Shown piece by piece: positions 24,057 through 34,660 of a stretch of 64,000 nucleotides of DNA (the first letter of the stretch is position 1; every line of letters begins with the position of its first letter). The position numbers were made by a program, and so were the translations under genes. The DNA lies in contig JAFFSR010000087.1 in NCBI GenBank assembly GCA_017163975.1, forward strand, positions 372,001 through 436,000. Reading direction: 5' to 3'. This stretch comes from Anastatus disparis. Its lineage: Eukaryota; Arthropoda; Insecta; Hymenoptera; Eupelmidae. Under the pieces are notes generated by a model. The model had not been told where the DNA came from, made no database searches, and was given only the letters and a program-made list of their open reading frames with translations.

Positions 24057-24909
24057 AAAATAGTATTTCTCGATACTAGTGCGTGAGATTGATTTTTTAC
24101 ACGTGTGACGGTGTGCGCCCGAGCGAAGCGAGGGTGAAAAAGTCACATGAGGAAGAAATCACTTTCTCGCACGAGTATCGAACAATATTTTTTGACATGG
24201 CGTGTAAGAAGCTCCATTTTCGCACGTGTCATTTTGTACAGCGTGCGTGAAATTGTGCTTTGGGCACGTACTGTCAAAAAATAATATACGCAACTAATGC
24301 ATAAAGTGATCATCGCACTTGTCTTATTTGACAAACCTGACTCGTGCGATAATCACATATTTTACGCACTCGTTGCGTAATGTACTATTAAAATTCAAAT
24401 AACTAAAATTTGCACAAACTGAAAATAAAAAAGAGAGGTAAATCCCAAGAATATTTAACATCTCCGTTAATTTTTTTATATAAAAATTAATTACATTTTT
24501 ATAAACATCTTTTTATTTAAACTTAAAAATTACTAGTTTAGAAAGTCTTTTTGCAGATGTTCATATCAACTTCATATGAAATAATTATATACTTGACTTT
24601 TTTTCAAGATTAATCTCTGATAAACTTTAAGAAGCTTTCGATAAACTTTAGATCAACTTTGTATCAACTTGTGATCACCTTTGGATTAACTTTTAATAAA
24701 GTTCGGATCAACTTTCGATGAACCTAAGATAAACTTCTGATAAATTTCAGATAAATTTCAGATGAACTTAAGAGAAACTCCCGATAAACATTTATTAATT
24801 AAACCTAAAAAATTACAAGTTCAGAAAGTCTCATTGGACACGTTAATATGAACTTGAGGAGACATGAACTTCATATGAAGTTATAATATACTCAATTTTT
24901 TTACGCGGG
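24057..24909. repeat. Right arm of the ~850-bp inverted repeat pair
   Basis: Reverse complement of 14603-15455. It starts at aaaatagtatttctcgatac, directly beside the right end of the mariner-like element, and ends ...tttttttacgcggg. Non-coding. Confidence 0.85.
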
Positions 24910-25254
24910 TGTGCACCAAATTCCAATCTTTCAGAGTAAATCTTTTACGTGTTATAGGTTAAATTTAAATTTTGGTGTGCAATTAGCAGATGAAAAACGA
25001 GATCTCATGTTGGTAGTTAAATTTGAAATTTTTGTTTAAAATTATTGTCAAATTTGATAATAAAATAATCTTTATTAATCAAAATGGACCTGTATATCAA
25101 ATGTATACTTTCTAGAGAAGATATTTTGGGATTTAATAGTACAGCAATAATCAAACTTGACACAAAATAATTTAAGTGATCAAAATCACATGTTAAGAAA
25201 CTCATGAAAAATTTTCTCATAATTCTTGTAGCAGTGATTTGTAACAAAATTTAA
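24910..25254. other. AT-rich spacer
   Basis: No supported feature. Confidence 0.4.
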
Positions 25255-25690
25255 GCATTTTTATGTGCATTTATATTGCCATTATTTAATAATAAGTTAA
25301 ATATAATTTTTTTAAGCAAACATAATATCACTTTTGCTAACATTTTACAGTTTATCGGGTATAAACATTGTATTATTATATAAATGTACAAGCAATTTTT
25401 TACATATTTTGACTTAAGAAAATCATTATATTTCTTTATAAAACTTGATAGTTTATCTATTCTTTGATAGTTTTAAATATCCTAAAACTATCGAAGAATA
25501 GATCAAGTTTTATAAAGAAATATTATGTTAATTTTCTTAAGTCAAAATATGTAAAAAATTGCTTGTACATTTATATAATAGTACTATGTTCATATTCGAT
25601 AAACAGTAAAATAAAAATTTATATTATGTTTTCTTAATAGAATTATATTTAACTTATTAATAAATAAAAATTGCAAATTTAATTGCAATT
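25255..25690. repeat. Foldback element: ~430-bp imperfect palindrome
   Basis: The left arm (aaacataatat, gtataaacattg, tataaatgtacaagcaattt, tattttgacttaagaaaat, ataaaacttgat) is mirrored on the right around a centre near 25480. No ORF. It resembles a MITE made almost wholly of inverted arms. Confidence 0.75.
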
Positions 25691-26248
25691 TCCTAGTATT
25701 GAAGGTATTTAAAATTTTTTAAATATTTAAAACTATACCAATAATCACATATATGAAAGTTGAAAAATGTGTAAAATGTAAATATATAAAACATTTATCT
25801 ACATTTATAATATTCTATTTACTACTCAAAATAATGTATAATATATTTCCGTTTTTGTATATTATTTTATATTCATATACATTTATCATTCTCGACAAGC
25901 TAGTTGCTTTGGACTTTAAGCGAATCAATGTAACTTGCTCATGCATTATTTTTATATTAGTGAAAAATTTAATAAATTTTATTATTTATTCTAATTATGG
26001 ATGTTCAATGGTTACGTAAAAGTTAACAGAATGCTTTGAAATTTTGAAATATGATTTATTATATTAAATTAATGTACCTCAATTTTTTTCCATATTTCAT
26101 CCCGCATGTTTTTTCGAGAAATTTAATGTTAAAAATACGAAAAATAACATGGTCTCTTATGGGTGATCTGAGAATTGATTGCGTTTTATATAAATTTCCG
26201 TCATAAAAGTTAACAGATAAAATTAAAATTTAGATATTATGAAAGTAT
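25691..26248. other. AT-rich spacer before Polinton 1
   Basis: An 88-codon open frame at 25753 is Ile/Phe/Tyr-rich, as expected by chance at this base composition. Not called as a gene. Confidence 0.4.
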
Positions 26249-26254
26249 ATTATC

Positions 26255-26375
26255 AGTAGTATAGGTACCACTATGGAGCGTCACAACAAACCCCCACTCC
26301 TCACCCTCCCCAGAGGTGAATGACCTCTGATTGGTATCAGGAGTTGAGTGAGTCATTATGACGTCACGTGGATAT
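26255..26375. repeat. Polinton 1 left terminal inverted repeat
   Basis: About 120 bp matching the inverse of 39985-40106 with scattered differences: ggtaccactatggagcgtca, acaaacccccactcct, agaggtgaatgacctc. 26376-26722 inward of it is A/T-rich without features. Confidence 0.9.
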
Positions 26376-26722
26376 ATATACATATAATTTAATCTAGAGA
26401 TGACAAACTTTTTCAATAATATTTATAAAAAATTTATTAATAAAATTTTATTAAACTATTCAAATTAATCAAGAAAAAATTAGAATTAATTTAATTGAAC
26501 AATAAAATATTTTGCAAATTTAAAAAAAAACGACTTTATTAGGATGAGGTGTAATATTGGTCAAGAAAGAAGAAGATGGTGAGTATACTTTATATTTTTT
26601 CGTTTATTATTTTATAAAATATATAGTGGATACAATTATAGTATATGTATAGTGAACAAAACTTATTTTATAAGTATAGTGTAAAATATTATTTTATAAA
26701 TATAGTGAATATACGCTTATAA

Positions 26723-27472
26723 TTATTTTACAACTACAAGATAATTTAACGCAGCTACAATTGAATCAACATGAAGCGCTGTGATTTCGTGAAATACACG
26801 AATAATTTCGGTTTTAAAAATACAAATTTCAGGTTCTTTTATTTTATTTTCCACACTTGTAATTAACGACGCAATTATATCATCATCACACTCTAGTACA
26901 GCTCGTTTCACAAAGCCCGCACAATATTCATCTATTTGAGATCCATATCGAACACCGCACAATTTTTCTACAAGATCAACAATCTCTCCTGCACACACAC
27001 TAACACCTTTAACAATCGTGGTTAAATATTTAATCCTATCATCTACGCAGGATGCAACGCCTTGTAAATACTCGAAAGTCACCTTTTTCATAACAATGCT
27101 TTGTCGATACCTTTTGACCAGACCAGAAGTAGGGGTGAAATTTTCTTCAATTTTAATGGCTCTATCAGTATGGCTTCTAGTATACCTCAGAACCCAACCA
27201 GTTCCGTACACTTTTTGCTCCATCAAATCATCAGCATTACCATCAAAATATTTTTCAGTATCACCAAACGTAAGCTTAAACTCGTTCCACGTAGCTGTAG
27301 TGAAAGCTATTCCTTGAAAATCGTGTGAGAGTAAACGTACCATTGGATAAAATTCGCCATCTCGTAGTTTATTATATTCAAGACCAACTAAAATTTTTTT
27401 CGTAAATGACTTGTTCAAACCGTAGAAAGAATTAAAGATGGGCTGTGTAAAGTTCTTCTTCTGATGCGCCAT
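26723..27472 (-). CDS. 249-aa Polinton protein of unknown function
   Basis: An intact frame from MAHQKKNFTQPIF to ALNYLVVVK, the gene nearest the end opposite PolB. I do not recognise the family. It is mixed alpha/beta in composition, with Cys spaced through the second half (residues about 137-201) and no signal peptide or membrane span. Codon use looks like its Polinton neighbours. Polinton 2 lacks this gene: there the sequence runs from the flank at 27480 straight into the terminal 30 bp. It could be an accessory or host-interaction gene, since this position often varies between Polintons; that is inference. Confidence 0.7.
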   Translation of the reverse strand: MAHQKKNFTQPIFNSFYGLNKSFTKKILVGLEYNKLRDGEFYPMVRLLSHDFQGIAFTTATWNEFKLTFGDTEKYFDGNADDLMEQKVYGTGWVLRYTRSHTDRAIKIEENFTPTSGLVKRYRQSIVMKKVTFEYLQGVASCVDDRIKYLTTIVKGVSVCAGEIVDLVEKLCGVRYGSQIDEYCAGFVKRAVLECDDDIIASLITSVENKIKEPEICIFKTEIIRVFHEITALHVDSIVAALNYLVVVK

Positions 27473-27599
27473 TTTTTTCCTTTTTTCCTAATAGCTTTCT
27501 ACGATACGAACGTCGACTGAATGACTGTCATCTTGATGAATATAATCTCGTTATATAAAGGCTTAACACAAGAGACAGTGGAGGGGATAAGGTGATGAC

Positions 27600-28148
27600 T
27601 AAGAAAATACACTCTCGCTACTTCTTTGTAAAGAATGTGCTTTTACGGCAAGAAAGTAACAATGATTCCCAGAAAAGCTATCGCCAGCATTATTAATGAA
27701 CACGTGTCTTGCAGCTGCAGTATTATTTTCTACCGAATCAGCAAAAAAAATTGTTATTGAATTCCTCGAACTCTGACCTCATTATTTCTTTGGTGAGCGT
27801 TACTTTACGAGAAGAAAGTAAGAATCATTCCTAGAAAAGTTATCATCAACATGTCTGATCGACACGTGGCTTGCAGCTGCAGTATTGTTTTCTACCGAAT
27901 CAGCAAAAAAAATTGTTATTGAATTCCTCGAACTCTGACCTCATTATTTCTTTGGTGAGCGTTACTTTACGAGAAGAAAGTAACAATCATTCCTAGAAAA
28001 GTTATCATCAACATGTCTGATCGACACGTGGCTTGCAGCTGCAGTATTGTTTCCTAAGAAACCAACAATAGAATTATTAAATTCCACGAACACTGATCTC
28101 ACTATATTCTTGGTAACGAACATGACTTTGTGACAAGAAAGTATCAGG
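27600..28148 (-). repeat. 162-bp tandem copies of the protease 3' end
   Basis: Downstream of the protease stop, its last ~54 codons recur as decaying copies. Two near-identical units lie 162 bp apart (gttactttacgagaag at 27799 and 27961), with a weaker copy near 27640. Each keeps cacgtg...ttgcagctgcagtatt and gaattc. In the protease frame they still read like its tail (DDNFSRND versus DDNFSGNG). Polinton 2 has the same array at 61886-62300 with fewer units. Confidence 0.8.
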
Positions 28149-28664
28149 TTACAATAACGACAGCTTACCACAACACTTTTGAAAACATCTTATCATACAA
28201 CAACCATTTCCAGAAAAGTTGTCGTCAGCATGTTTGAACGGTACATAATTTCTGGCTACAGCATCGTTTTTTACTAAATCAGTAGAAAAATTTTTAAGAA
28301 ATTTCTCGAAACCCAATCCAGATGTCATGTAATCCAAGAACATAATACAAAATTGGCCGCACACATCAGATGTTTCACTTTGTAATTGTACTGTATTCTA
28401 ACGGAATCTATTACAATTACGACGTAGACGGTTAATATAATCTGGTATCAAAGGCGGCATCCCATAACTATCAAAATACCAAGCTGTACCACTACGGTTA
28501 ACATACATACACACCCAATGCGTTCCGGGTTTTGTATGGCCATCAGTGTTCACTAAAATTGCTGTCGGTTTCGTCCACACCTTCGGAATTTGATCTGCTG
28601 GGTACACTCCTACAGAATGGGACGGTATAACCTTAAAAATTTCCATTATCTCCAGGCTGTTCAT
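28149..28664 (-). pseudogene. Adenain-like cysteine protease (C48 fold), one stop
   Basis: A virion maturation protease that in this virus class cleaves capsid precursors. The ATG at 28664 (MNSLEIMEIFKVIPSHS) overlaps the end of the upstream gene. Catalytic motifs: His in PGTHWVCMYV, Asp in WYFDSYGMPP, Cys in SDVCGQFCIMF. A TAG at 28398-28400 stands between the His/Asp part and the Cys part, so the product as read would lack the nucleophile. Polinton 2 has no stop there but has lost the N-terminus. About 171 codons, near the family's size. Confidence 0.88.
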
Positions 28665-29196
28665 CGCAAAGAAGTGTCGGTGGTTGAAACACAAATTCAG
28701 AATCACGCTCCAAATCTCGTAAAGATAACCATTTTTTTAAACGGTACGCATTATTTAAAGCGCACATATATTTTAGATGAGGTGTCTTTACAGCGTGATT
28801 GAAACAATACTTATTTAACCAGGGTAGCTGATTAAATGACGGGCAATCTTCATTTGATTCTAAATTTATAATTTCTCGCGCTATAATACCGTATAAAATT
28901 AACCACTTTTGTTTACCTCTCACGTAAATTTTTCTAACTTTCCGAGTAAGATCGCGCAACGTTTGGTAGAGAGCTTTCTCCGTGATATCACCGTCGAAAT
29001 AGTCAAGACCATGATGATGTTCTGCAAGCCAATTATTTTCTCTTCTTATGCCTCTGCTAAAAGCGTTTATACGATTTTTCGATGCGATAATCCAATGACC
29101 GCTAAAATCATCGTTCAAAGCTACGATGGCGACTTCTTTTGGAACAACTCTGTTATTGCTATCTTTTAAGCACTAAATATCCACGACTACATCCAT
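28633..29196 (-). pseudogene. VVDIQ-family Polinton/arthropod protein, early stop
   Basis: Begins MDVVVDI at 29196, then a TAG at codon 8 (29173-29175), then an open frame to 28633 (187 codons in all). Visible motifs are VPKEVAIVALNDD, RRENNWLAEHHHGLDYFDGD and, near the end, CFNHAVKTPHLKYMCALNNA. The last is a C-x2-H plus later Cys pattern that I associate with a widespread arthropod/Maverick family of nuclease-like uncharacterised proteins. Enzyme activity is not shown here. It lies between capsid and protease and overlaps the protease start by 32 bp. Absent from Polinton 2 through deletion. Confidence 0.7.
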
Positions 29197-29301
29197 GATT
29201 TAACTTTTTGTCTGACCAATGCAACGATTAAAGCTATACTGAGGAGTAACGGTGATGTCTTTTCATCCGATAAAATTTGTAAGCGCCATCTATTGATAGC
29301 T

Positions 29302-30626
29302 TTACCCATTAAAATCTACAATTGTTTGTCGCGATGCGTCAATCTCTAAAATGTTATCGTATTCTGCATAAATTATACAATTGACGGTGTCTGTCAGAGG
29401 TTCGCTAAATCTGACATCGAGTCTAACACTTCTGTGTTTTATTAAATTCCAATGAGTACATTCATTTGCCGATAAATCGGGTGATATATCAAACGCAAAC
29501 AGACAGAAACCGTTTGGATACGACTCACGAGTAATTTTATTTCCCTCATTGAGAAAATGGACACCTGTACCGCTGAATAGAGTATGATATGCATCAACGT
29601 ATAACTTTTTTACTTTGAAATCAGGTTGTAATGGTTTTGAAGGTATTTGAACACCATCAACAAACAAACATAGAAAATTGATGTTAAAATGATCAAAATT
29701 GAACGGATTAAGCATTCGGTCTCCGTTAAACGCCTTGTTTTGAACAAACCCTATGATTATTCTTTTAGGTAACTGTCCTAAAATAATATTATCCAGAGTT
29801 TCACCATGTATACCGCTATGCATTGTTACAGCTTTGACTTCAACTCTTGTGAGAGGGTATTTAGCTGTAGCTTTAGAAAGTGCTTTTGCGTGTGCTAATA
29901 GCACACCTGGGTTAATTTTTACCCGTCTAACTAAAAGATTAGCTTCTTCTATATGTACGGCAAAGTATCCTGAAGGATCCATGAGGCAAAATCCATCTCG
30001 AGAGCGCACTAACCGAACTCTTACTTCAACGCCGCGCCGTTTAGTAATAACTTTTCTTGATTAAACACATCGGCATGTAAATGCCCGACAAGCTCTACAG
30101 TTTTTTTTGCGCCAAAATATTCACGCCGCTTAACAAGTCCTTGGTTGTCACTACCCACATCGTCCATTTTCCCAGCTGTATCGTCACACCACAAAACGGT
30201 TGATAAATGAGAATTATTAGCAGCAGGGCCATAGTTGAGCAGTGTCTCGATGTATGCTCTGTATGCGTAAGCATTATTTGTCACAGGTTTCTGGTTAAAT
30301 AGTACATCTAATTGGCTGAATAGTGAGTGCATAAAATTATTCACCGGTGCCACTTTATTGAGTAGTTCTGCAGTCACATTTCCAGGATACTCATCGACAG
30401 TGGTGTATAAGCTAACGCGCAAGCTAAGCATAGTATGTGCTAAATCTAAATAATCTTCACCATTTCCAGATATTACAAATTCTATAGGTGCGTCATCAGT
30501 CAACGAGGAGATAGGCTTATACTGGACCCAATGAGAGCTCTCGATAGTAGTCTGTGTCGGAGGAATGTCGAATAGGAGCAATTACGATTTCATGCACTCA
30601 CAGGACTGTGTGTGTAAAAACGCCAT
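29302..30626 (-). pseudogene. Polinton major capsid protein (double jelly roll), two lesions
   Basis: The main shell protein, homologous to proteins annotated F54H12.2-like. The ATG at 30626 opens MAFLHTQSCECMKS. A TAA follows at codon 15 (30582-30584). Family motifs are SSLTDDAPIEFVISG, NNAYAYRAYIETLLNYGPA and, in the C-terminal half, VNCIIYAEYDNILEID. A 5-bp tandem duplication (cggcg) near 30030 shifts the frame between the two halves. Without it the length is about 439 residues. The start overlaps the preceding pVI-like gene by 37 bp. Polinton 2 keeps only the first part. Confidence 0.93.
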
Positions 30627-31171
30627 TTTTTAATCGAAAATATCTCTTGTCGTTCGTGCTTTTTTACTTTTTTGAGAATTTTTCTTTTTTTTCTGGTTCT
30701 ATTTATTTTCTTCTTTACTACTTTATTCCTTTTATTTTTTGTGCTGCGCCGTTTAATCTTTCTTCGAGTGCTCTTAACACTGACACGGCCGTCATCCAAC
30801 TGCAAAGCAGACAGATAACGCTGTTTCTTATATCCAGATCCTTCCATCAATTTATCCAGTTTCTCTTCAGCCTTTCTTTTAAGATTTGTGCCAGACTCTT
30901 TTATACGATTTCGTAGAGATTCTTTGATTGGAGTATTCTGTGTTGCAACGTCAGATAAAACGTTCACACCGGTACGCAATGCCTTATTTCCCACAGCTTT
31001 AGCACCACGGGTGAGTAGCGGTAGTACACGACAAAACAACCCAGCTAGAAAACTTCCTACACCACCATGCCCTCTTTGATAGGGGGCTCCAACGTAAATA
31101 CGTCCGATACCCTTACCATTTTCACCACCACCACCGATCTGCATGTCAAAGTATGCCTCGTAATAATTCAT
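30590..31171 (-). CDS. pVI/core-like Polinton protein
   Basis: An intact 193-residue frame. The N-terminus MNYYEAYFDMQ is followed by a Gly-rich segment and then APYQRGHGGVGSFLAGLF, a motif I recognise as conserved in Polintons. An amphipathic stretch follows (VLPLLTRGAKAVGNKALRTG). The second half is strongly basic (RRKIKRRSTKNKRNK and KKKINRTRKKRK), suiting DNA binding or virion core. Adenovirus pVI-like membrane activity is an inference from the amphipathic motif and the place between penton and major capsid. In Polinton 2 a stop removes the last ~43 residues. Confidence 0.8.
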   Translation of the reverse strand: MNYYEAYFDMQIGGGGENGKGIGRIYVGAPYQRGHGGVGSFLAGLFCRVLPLLTRGAKAVGNKALRTGVNVLSDVATQNTPIKESLRNRIKESGTNLKRKAEEKLDKLMEGSGYKKQRYLSALQLDDGRVSVKSTRRKIKRRSTKNKRNKVVKKKINRTRKKRKILKKVKKHERQEIFSIKKWRFYTHSPVSA

Positions 31172-31182
31172 CTTTTTTCTTA

Positions 31183-32001
31183 TTAATCAATATGATGAAA
31201 GTGCAACGTCACTGTCAAGGTGCCAAAATCAAATGGTATTGGCTGAACTTGTTGATCTCTTATATCTATTTCAATAGTTTGAAAAGAGTTAAACAATAGC
31301 GGTATGTACATAGATGGTGAAAAGTTTTTTATTTTTACACCACCATATTTGCAATCCTCAGTATTTAAGGAAACCGCTCTTAACAATTTACCTTGCACAT
31401 CTCCGATTACATAAGATTCACAGATGTCACTGTACACCATTAGAGTTGTTGGTAACCCATTAGAAAGATTAGCAGGGTAATTAGCTATAGTGGGTTCTTC
31501 TTTATCGACTTTGATAGCTTCATTTTTTCCAGTTTCAAACCCGAGAATTTTTCTCAAATTCCTTAACAATTCTAAAACGTGATCAATTGGCGTACATTCC
31601 TCTGTTAAACAAACGCGTCTGATTGATACGTATCCACCACGCTCTATCTGGAAACGTAGATGGTCTTTTACACAGCTCAGATTGTACATCTCCTCCACGA
31701 GACTTTCTAAATGTTTGTCAACACCTGGACGTATAAAATTAATGGATGAAACGACCGGTGCAATTTTATTAGTCCCCAGCGACGATGGTGGTATATTTTT
31801 TACACAGACAAATCTTTCGTCCTCGTTTGGTGGAACATGTTGAAATGTCATAGGAATTTGGATCGCCGAAAGTGCAACGCTCCAATATACTTGCAGTCGT
31901 ATTTGTCGTGGTAGATGAGTAACGAACCGGGTTGTAGTATTGTCAGGGAAATAATGCATACTACTATTACTAGGTAGTATAATGTAAAATAGATCCTTCA
32001 T
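31183..32001 (-). CDS. Polinton minor capsid (penton) protein
   Basis: An intact 272-aa frame, the single jelly-roll vertex protein. It has the family start MKDLFYIILPSNSSMHYFPDN and then TRFVTHLP, WSVALSAIQIPMTF. The C-terminus ends in a beta-rich QPIPFDFGTLTVTLHFHHID. The ATG overlaps the integrase stop by 4 bp (ATGA), the same in both Polintons, suggesting coupled expression or tight packing. The Polinton 2 copy is split by a MITE. Confidence 0.9.
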   Translation of the reverse strand: MKDLFYIILPSNSSMHYFPDNTTTRFVTHLPRQIRLQVYWSVALSAIQIPMTFQHVPPNEDERFVCVKNIPPSSLGTNKIAPVVSSINFIRPGVDKHLESLVEEMYNLSCVKDHLRFQIERGGYVSIRRVCLTEECTPIDHVLELLRNLRKILGFETGKNEAIKVDKEEPTIANYPANLSNGLPTTLMVYSDICESYVIGDVQGKLLRAVSLNTEDCKYGGVKIKNFSPSMYIPLLFNSFQTIEIDIRDQQVQPIPFDFGTLTVTLHFHHID

Positions 32002-33128
32002 GATGTTTTTTCGATTTGGCTGGCTGCAACCCAGGAATTAAATTTATCGGGGTAACCTTTCCATTTAACAAAATATTTTTTGTTCCGGCCACTTCCAGTA
32101 CTTTTTAAAATTTTTTCAACCTCGAAACTCGCGTTATTTAAATCCTTTTTTACTCTACTCAACTCGTGCTCGTAGAAACACCCTTCAATATCCTCATCAG
32201 CTAAATCTTTTAGAAAGTATACCGGTGGCGGGCGCGCTACTGAAATACGAGTAATTTTAAACAGTTCCAATGTCCATCCACCCTCGTATCCTTTCGCAAA
32301 CACGTTTCTTGCTCGACTGACCCGTACTAGGTCACCGATGGTGTATTTAGGTTTTCGGTACTTGAAGCAACCATATCGAGATTCTAAATTTTTTCGAGCG
32401 TTGTGGGCGTTGTAAATCGTAACAGATGCTGGCTCCATCTTGATGGATGAGTGTTTGCTATGATTGTAAGACTCTAATATTTTTTCTAGAATATCAACGT
32501 ATCGACGAGTGTTTTTATGCGTAAAATATCACCACATCCGTTCCTTTATAGTTCTTATAAACCTTTCGGCTGCAGCTGCTTTAATATCAGGACTTCGCAC
32601 TATTCTAAATAAAATTTCATTTTTCTTCAACACTTCTTGCAGTTCCTGTCCTAGAAATTCTTTCCCCTTGTCCGTTTGAAAAATCACAGGTTTTTGATTA
32701 GCACTGTTTTTCAAAATGTTTTCAAATGCTTTGGCAACACTTTTTGAAGTTTTATCCATGAGTGGTAAACCCCATGCGTATTTACTCAAAACGTCGATGA
32801 CAACGAGGATATAAGTGTAATTATCGTTATAAGTTTTGACCGCTCTCATATCCATCCAATCTGCCTCCCAGACGTCATCACGATTTCGAACATTGTAATG
32901 GCGTCTAGGAAACCTGTGTCGTACAGGTCTGCGCAGATTGTAAACATCCTGACTCTCGAACCAGTCGATTACTTTTCGAGCTGGGTATTTCTTTCGTACA
33001 GAGGTTATAATTTTATTAGCCCCCGCATATGCTTCTGGTCTTGGTGGACCAAAATAATGCTTACTTAATTGTTTCTGCCTTATTCTTGTTTTTTTCCTTT
33101 TGCTTGCTTTTTCGTCGGAATCATACAC
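31998..33128 (-). pseudogene. Polinton retroviral-type integrase with chromodomain, shared TGA
   Basis: Integrates the element and makes the 6-bp target duplication. The DDE core shows D in VWEADWMDMRAV, D in IFQTDKGKEFLG and E in AAAERFIRTIKERM. The C-terminal part has an SH3-like region (YTIGDLVRVSRARNVF) and a chromodomain (YFVKWKGYPDKFNSWV). A TGA at 32526-32528 directly after RMW splits the frame. Polinton 2 has the same TGA at the same place. The start is uncertain: the ATG seen in Polinton 2 (57852) reads AGG here, and 33128 is only the first open codon region. It overlaps the phospholipase gene by about 49 bp. Confidence 0.9.
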
Positions 33129-33559
33129 GTTTTTGTCTTCTTTATTTTTTTATCCCTGCATTTTATAGCCTTCTTAATACGCGAAAAAAATTTTTCAAAA
33201 GTAATTTTACTAACCATACAACAAGCAGTCATCATTGCAACTGTACGTTCATCGGGTGGGGTTTCACTACCAAGCATCCGAGAAAAAGCTTTCTCTGCTA
33301 GTATTTGGTCAGCTCGACGACAATCTGTCGACTTCTTATTGGCATAGGCTATGTCATGTTCACGACACGCTTCATCAAGCGGGTTAATTCCAACATCACC
33401 ACGTTTAAGACGATCAGCCAGTTTTGTTCCGGGTCCGCAAAATTTGTATCCTGGTACGTACATCTCAAAAGGCATTAAATCAATTATAGAATCGAGAACA
33501 GACTTTTCGCCTTCATCGTCTTTCTCTAATTTCAGAATTTCGTGCCCAGACGACTCCAT
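33080..33559 (-). CDS. Parvovirus VP1-type phospholipase A2 domain protein
   Basis: An intact 159-aa frame. The signature has the calcium-loop-like KFCGPGTKL and the catalytic helix NPLDEACREHDIAYANK with the His-Asp pair. This is the arrangement of the parvovirus VP1 unique region, which helps virions leave endosomes. The C-terminus is Lys-rich (IKKTKTCMIPTKKQAKGKK) and could act as a nuclear signal. It overlaps the upstream gene by 47 bp. The Polinton 2 copy is also intact with few differences, one of the best preserved genes in both elements. Confidence 0.9.
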   Translation of the reverse strand: MESSGHEILKLEKDDEGEKSVLDSIIDLMPFEMYVPGYKFCGPGTKLADRLKRGDVGINPLDEACREHDIAYANKKSTDCRRADQILAEKAFSRMLGSETPPDERTVAMMTACCMVSKITFEKFFSRIKKAIKCRDKKIKKTKTCMIPTKKQAKGKKQE

Positions 33560-34346
33560 GTTTCCCCTGATTTCGGTGATCTAGCGACTTTCTTTCTTCT
33601 CTTTCTCTTTCTACACCCTTGTTCTTCCTCGCTGAGTTTGTTACTACCACCGGATTTTGATTTGCTACTACCAGACTCGGAAAAGCGAAAGGAGAAGCCT
33701 CATCAATTATCTGTAACACACGATCGTTCCCAATAAAAAACCGAGGCGTCACGACACTTCGAAGTGCCAGAGCAAACTGACGAGCACCTGCCGGATTCAC
33801 GTGTCGTCTTTTCTTCATAGCGTCGTTAACCAAGTCGATAATATTTGCGCCACGGATAGGAATGCCATCTATACATGTTGCACCATTACCATCCCAAGTG
33901 ACGATGCCTGTGCCACATAAATGTTGTAAAAGACCCGCTGCATTGGACCGGTATTTTAAAGGTACACTTTCCACAATTCGTGCATCCACACGATCTTCTA
34001 ATTCTTTGACGACTCGTGTTGACTCAGCCTCAGCATCATCATTATTATCATCGTTGATAATATTAGCATTTTGCATATCATCGTTTTTCTTTGTAGTTTC
34101 TGTCTTCTTGTTACTAATATCTTTAAAATGTAGATAACGTTGTAATGCTTGAGAATATCGTTGCCATTTATCCCGCTCGCTCATATCGTCCGTAGAATTC
34201 AAGATATCACTCATCTCTGCATCCAGCCTGCTAACAGAAGTTCCTGGTGTTTGCACCGACTTTAACCCAGCGTTGGTGAAAAGTTTTTGTTGTAAGCGTT
34301 CCACACTCTCTTGTGGTAACAAAATCATTTTTTTGGTGTGTTCCAT
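33513..34346 (-). pseudogene. Conserved Polinton protein (MEHTKK), frameshifted tail
   Basis: The ATG at 34346 gives MEHTKKMILLPQESVERLQQ. An acidic, Asn/Asp-rich middle follows (NIINDDNNDDAEAES). The conserved domain has GIVTWDGNG, PIRGANIIDLVNDAMKKRR and PAGARQFALALRSV, a pattern I know from Polinton proteins of unknown role (sometimes called PY/PX). Near 33683 one base is missing relative to Polinton 2. The C-terminal tail is therefore read in another frame here, while Polinton 2 has a Ser/Lys-rich tail. The role is unknown; it sits among virion genes. Confidence 0.78.
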
Positions 34347-34353
34347 TTTTTTT

Positions 34354-34660
34354 TTATTTTGATATAAGACTTGACAATACTGTACCAATGAGTCATGCCA
34401 ACAATATTGGCAAGAATCCGCCGTGCTGTACGATAATTTTCTTTTTGAATGCCTGCGTGTTTACGTAATCGAGTTTTGTGCGTTCTGTTGAGAGAAACTT
34501 TACCGCGCAACACGTTGAGAACACACTCACAAATGTATCTGACCAATTTGGGATCGGCCTTACGGAGCACGGCAGCGCGTTGTTCCCTGTTAAAATGGTA
34601 AAGCGCTCATAAAATATCTGTACGCTTTTGCCCGATAGGACCTATAGTTTTCCGCTCCAT
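34354..34660 (-). pseudogene. Small basic protein with hydrophobic tail (pX-like), broken
   Basis: The ATG at 34658-34660 overlaps the ATPase stop (TGATGG). A TGA at 34607-34609 stops it at codon 18. Then comes LRKADPKLVRYICECVLNVL and RTHKTRLRKHAG. A 38-bp segment present in Polinton 2 (between attc and aaaaagaaa) is missing, shifting the frame before the C-terminal hydrophobic part. The family has a basic body plus GGFL-hydrophobic tail. A membrane-active or core function, as for adenovirus pX/pVI, is inference. Confidence 0.65.

Noticed and set aside
25753..26019. 88-codon hydrophobic ORF
   Set aside because: Composition is that of random A/T-rich DNA, and no family, promoter or neighbour supports it.
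30554..33584. Plus-strand ORFs inside Polinton 1 (for example 30554-30916, 33029-33347)
   Set aside because: They are antisense shadows of the pVI-like, phospholipase and other minus-strand genes, which have recognisable motifs.
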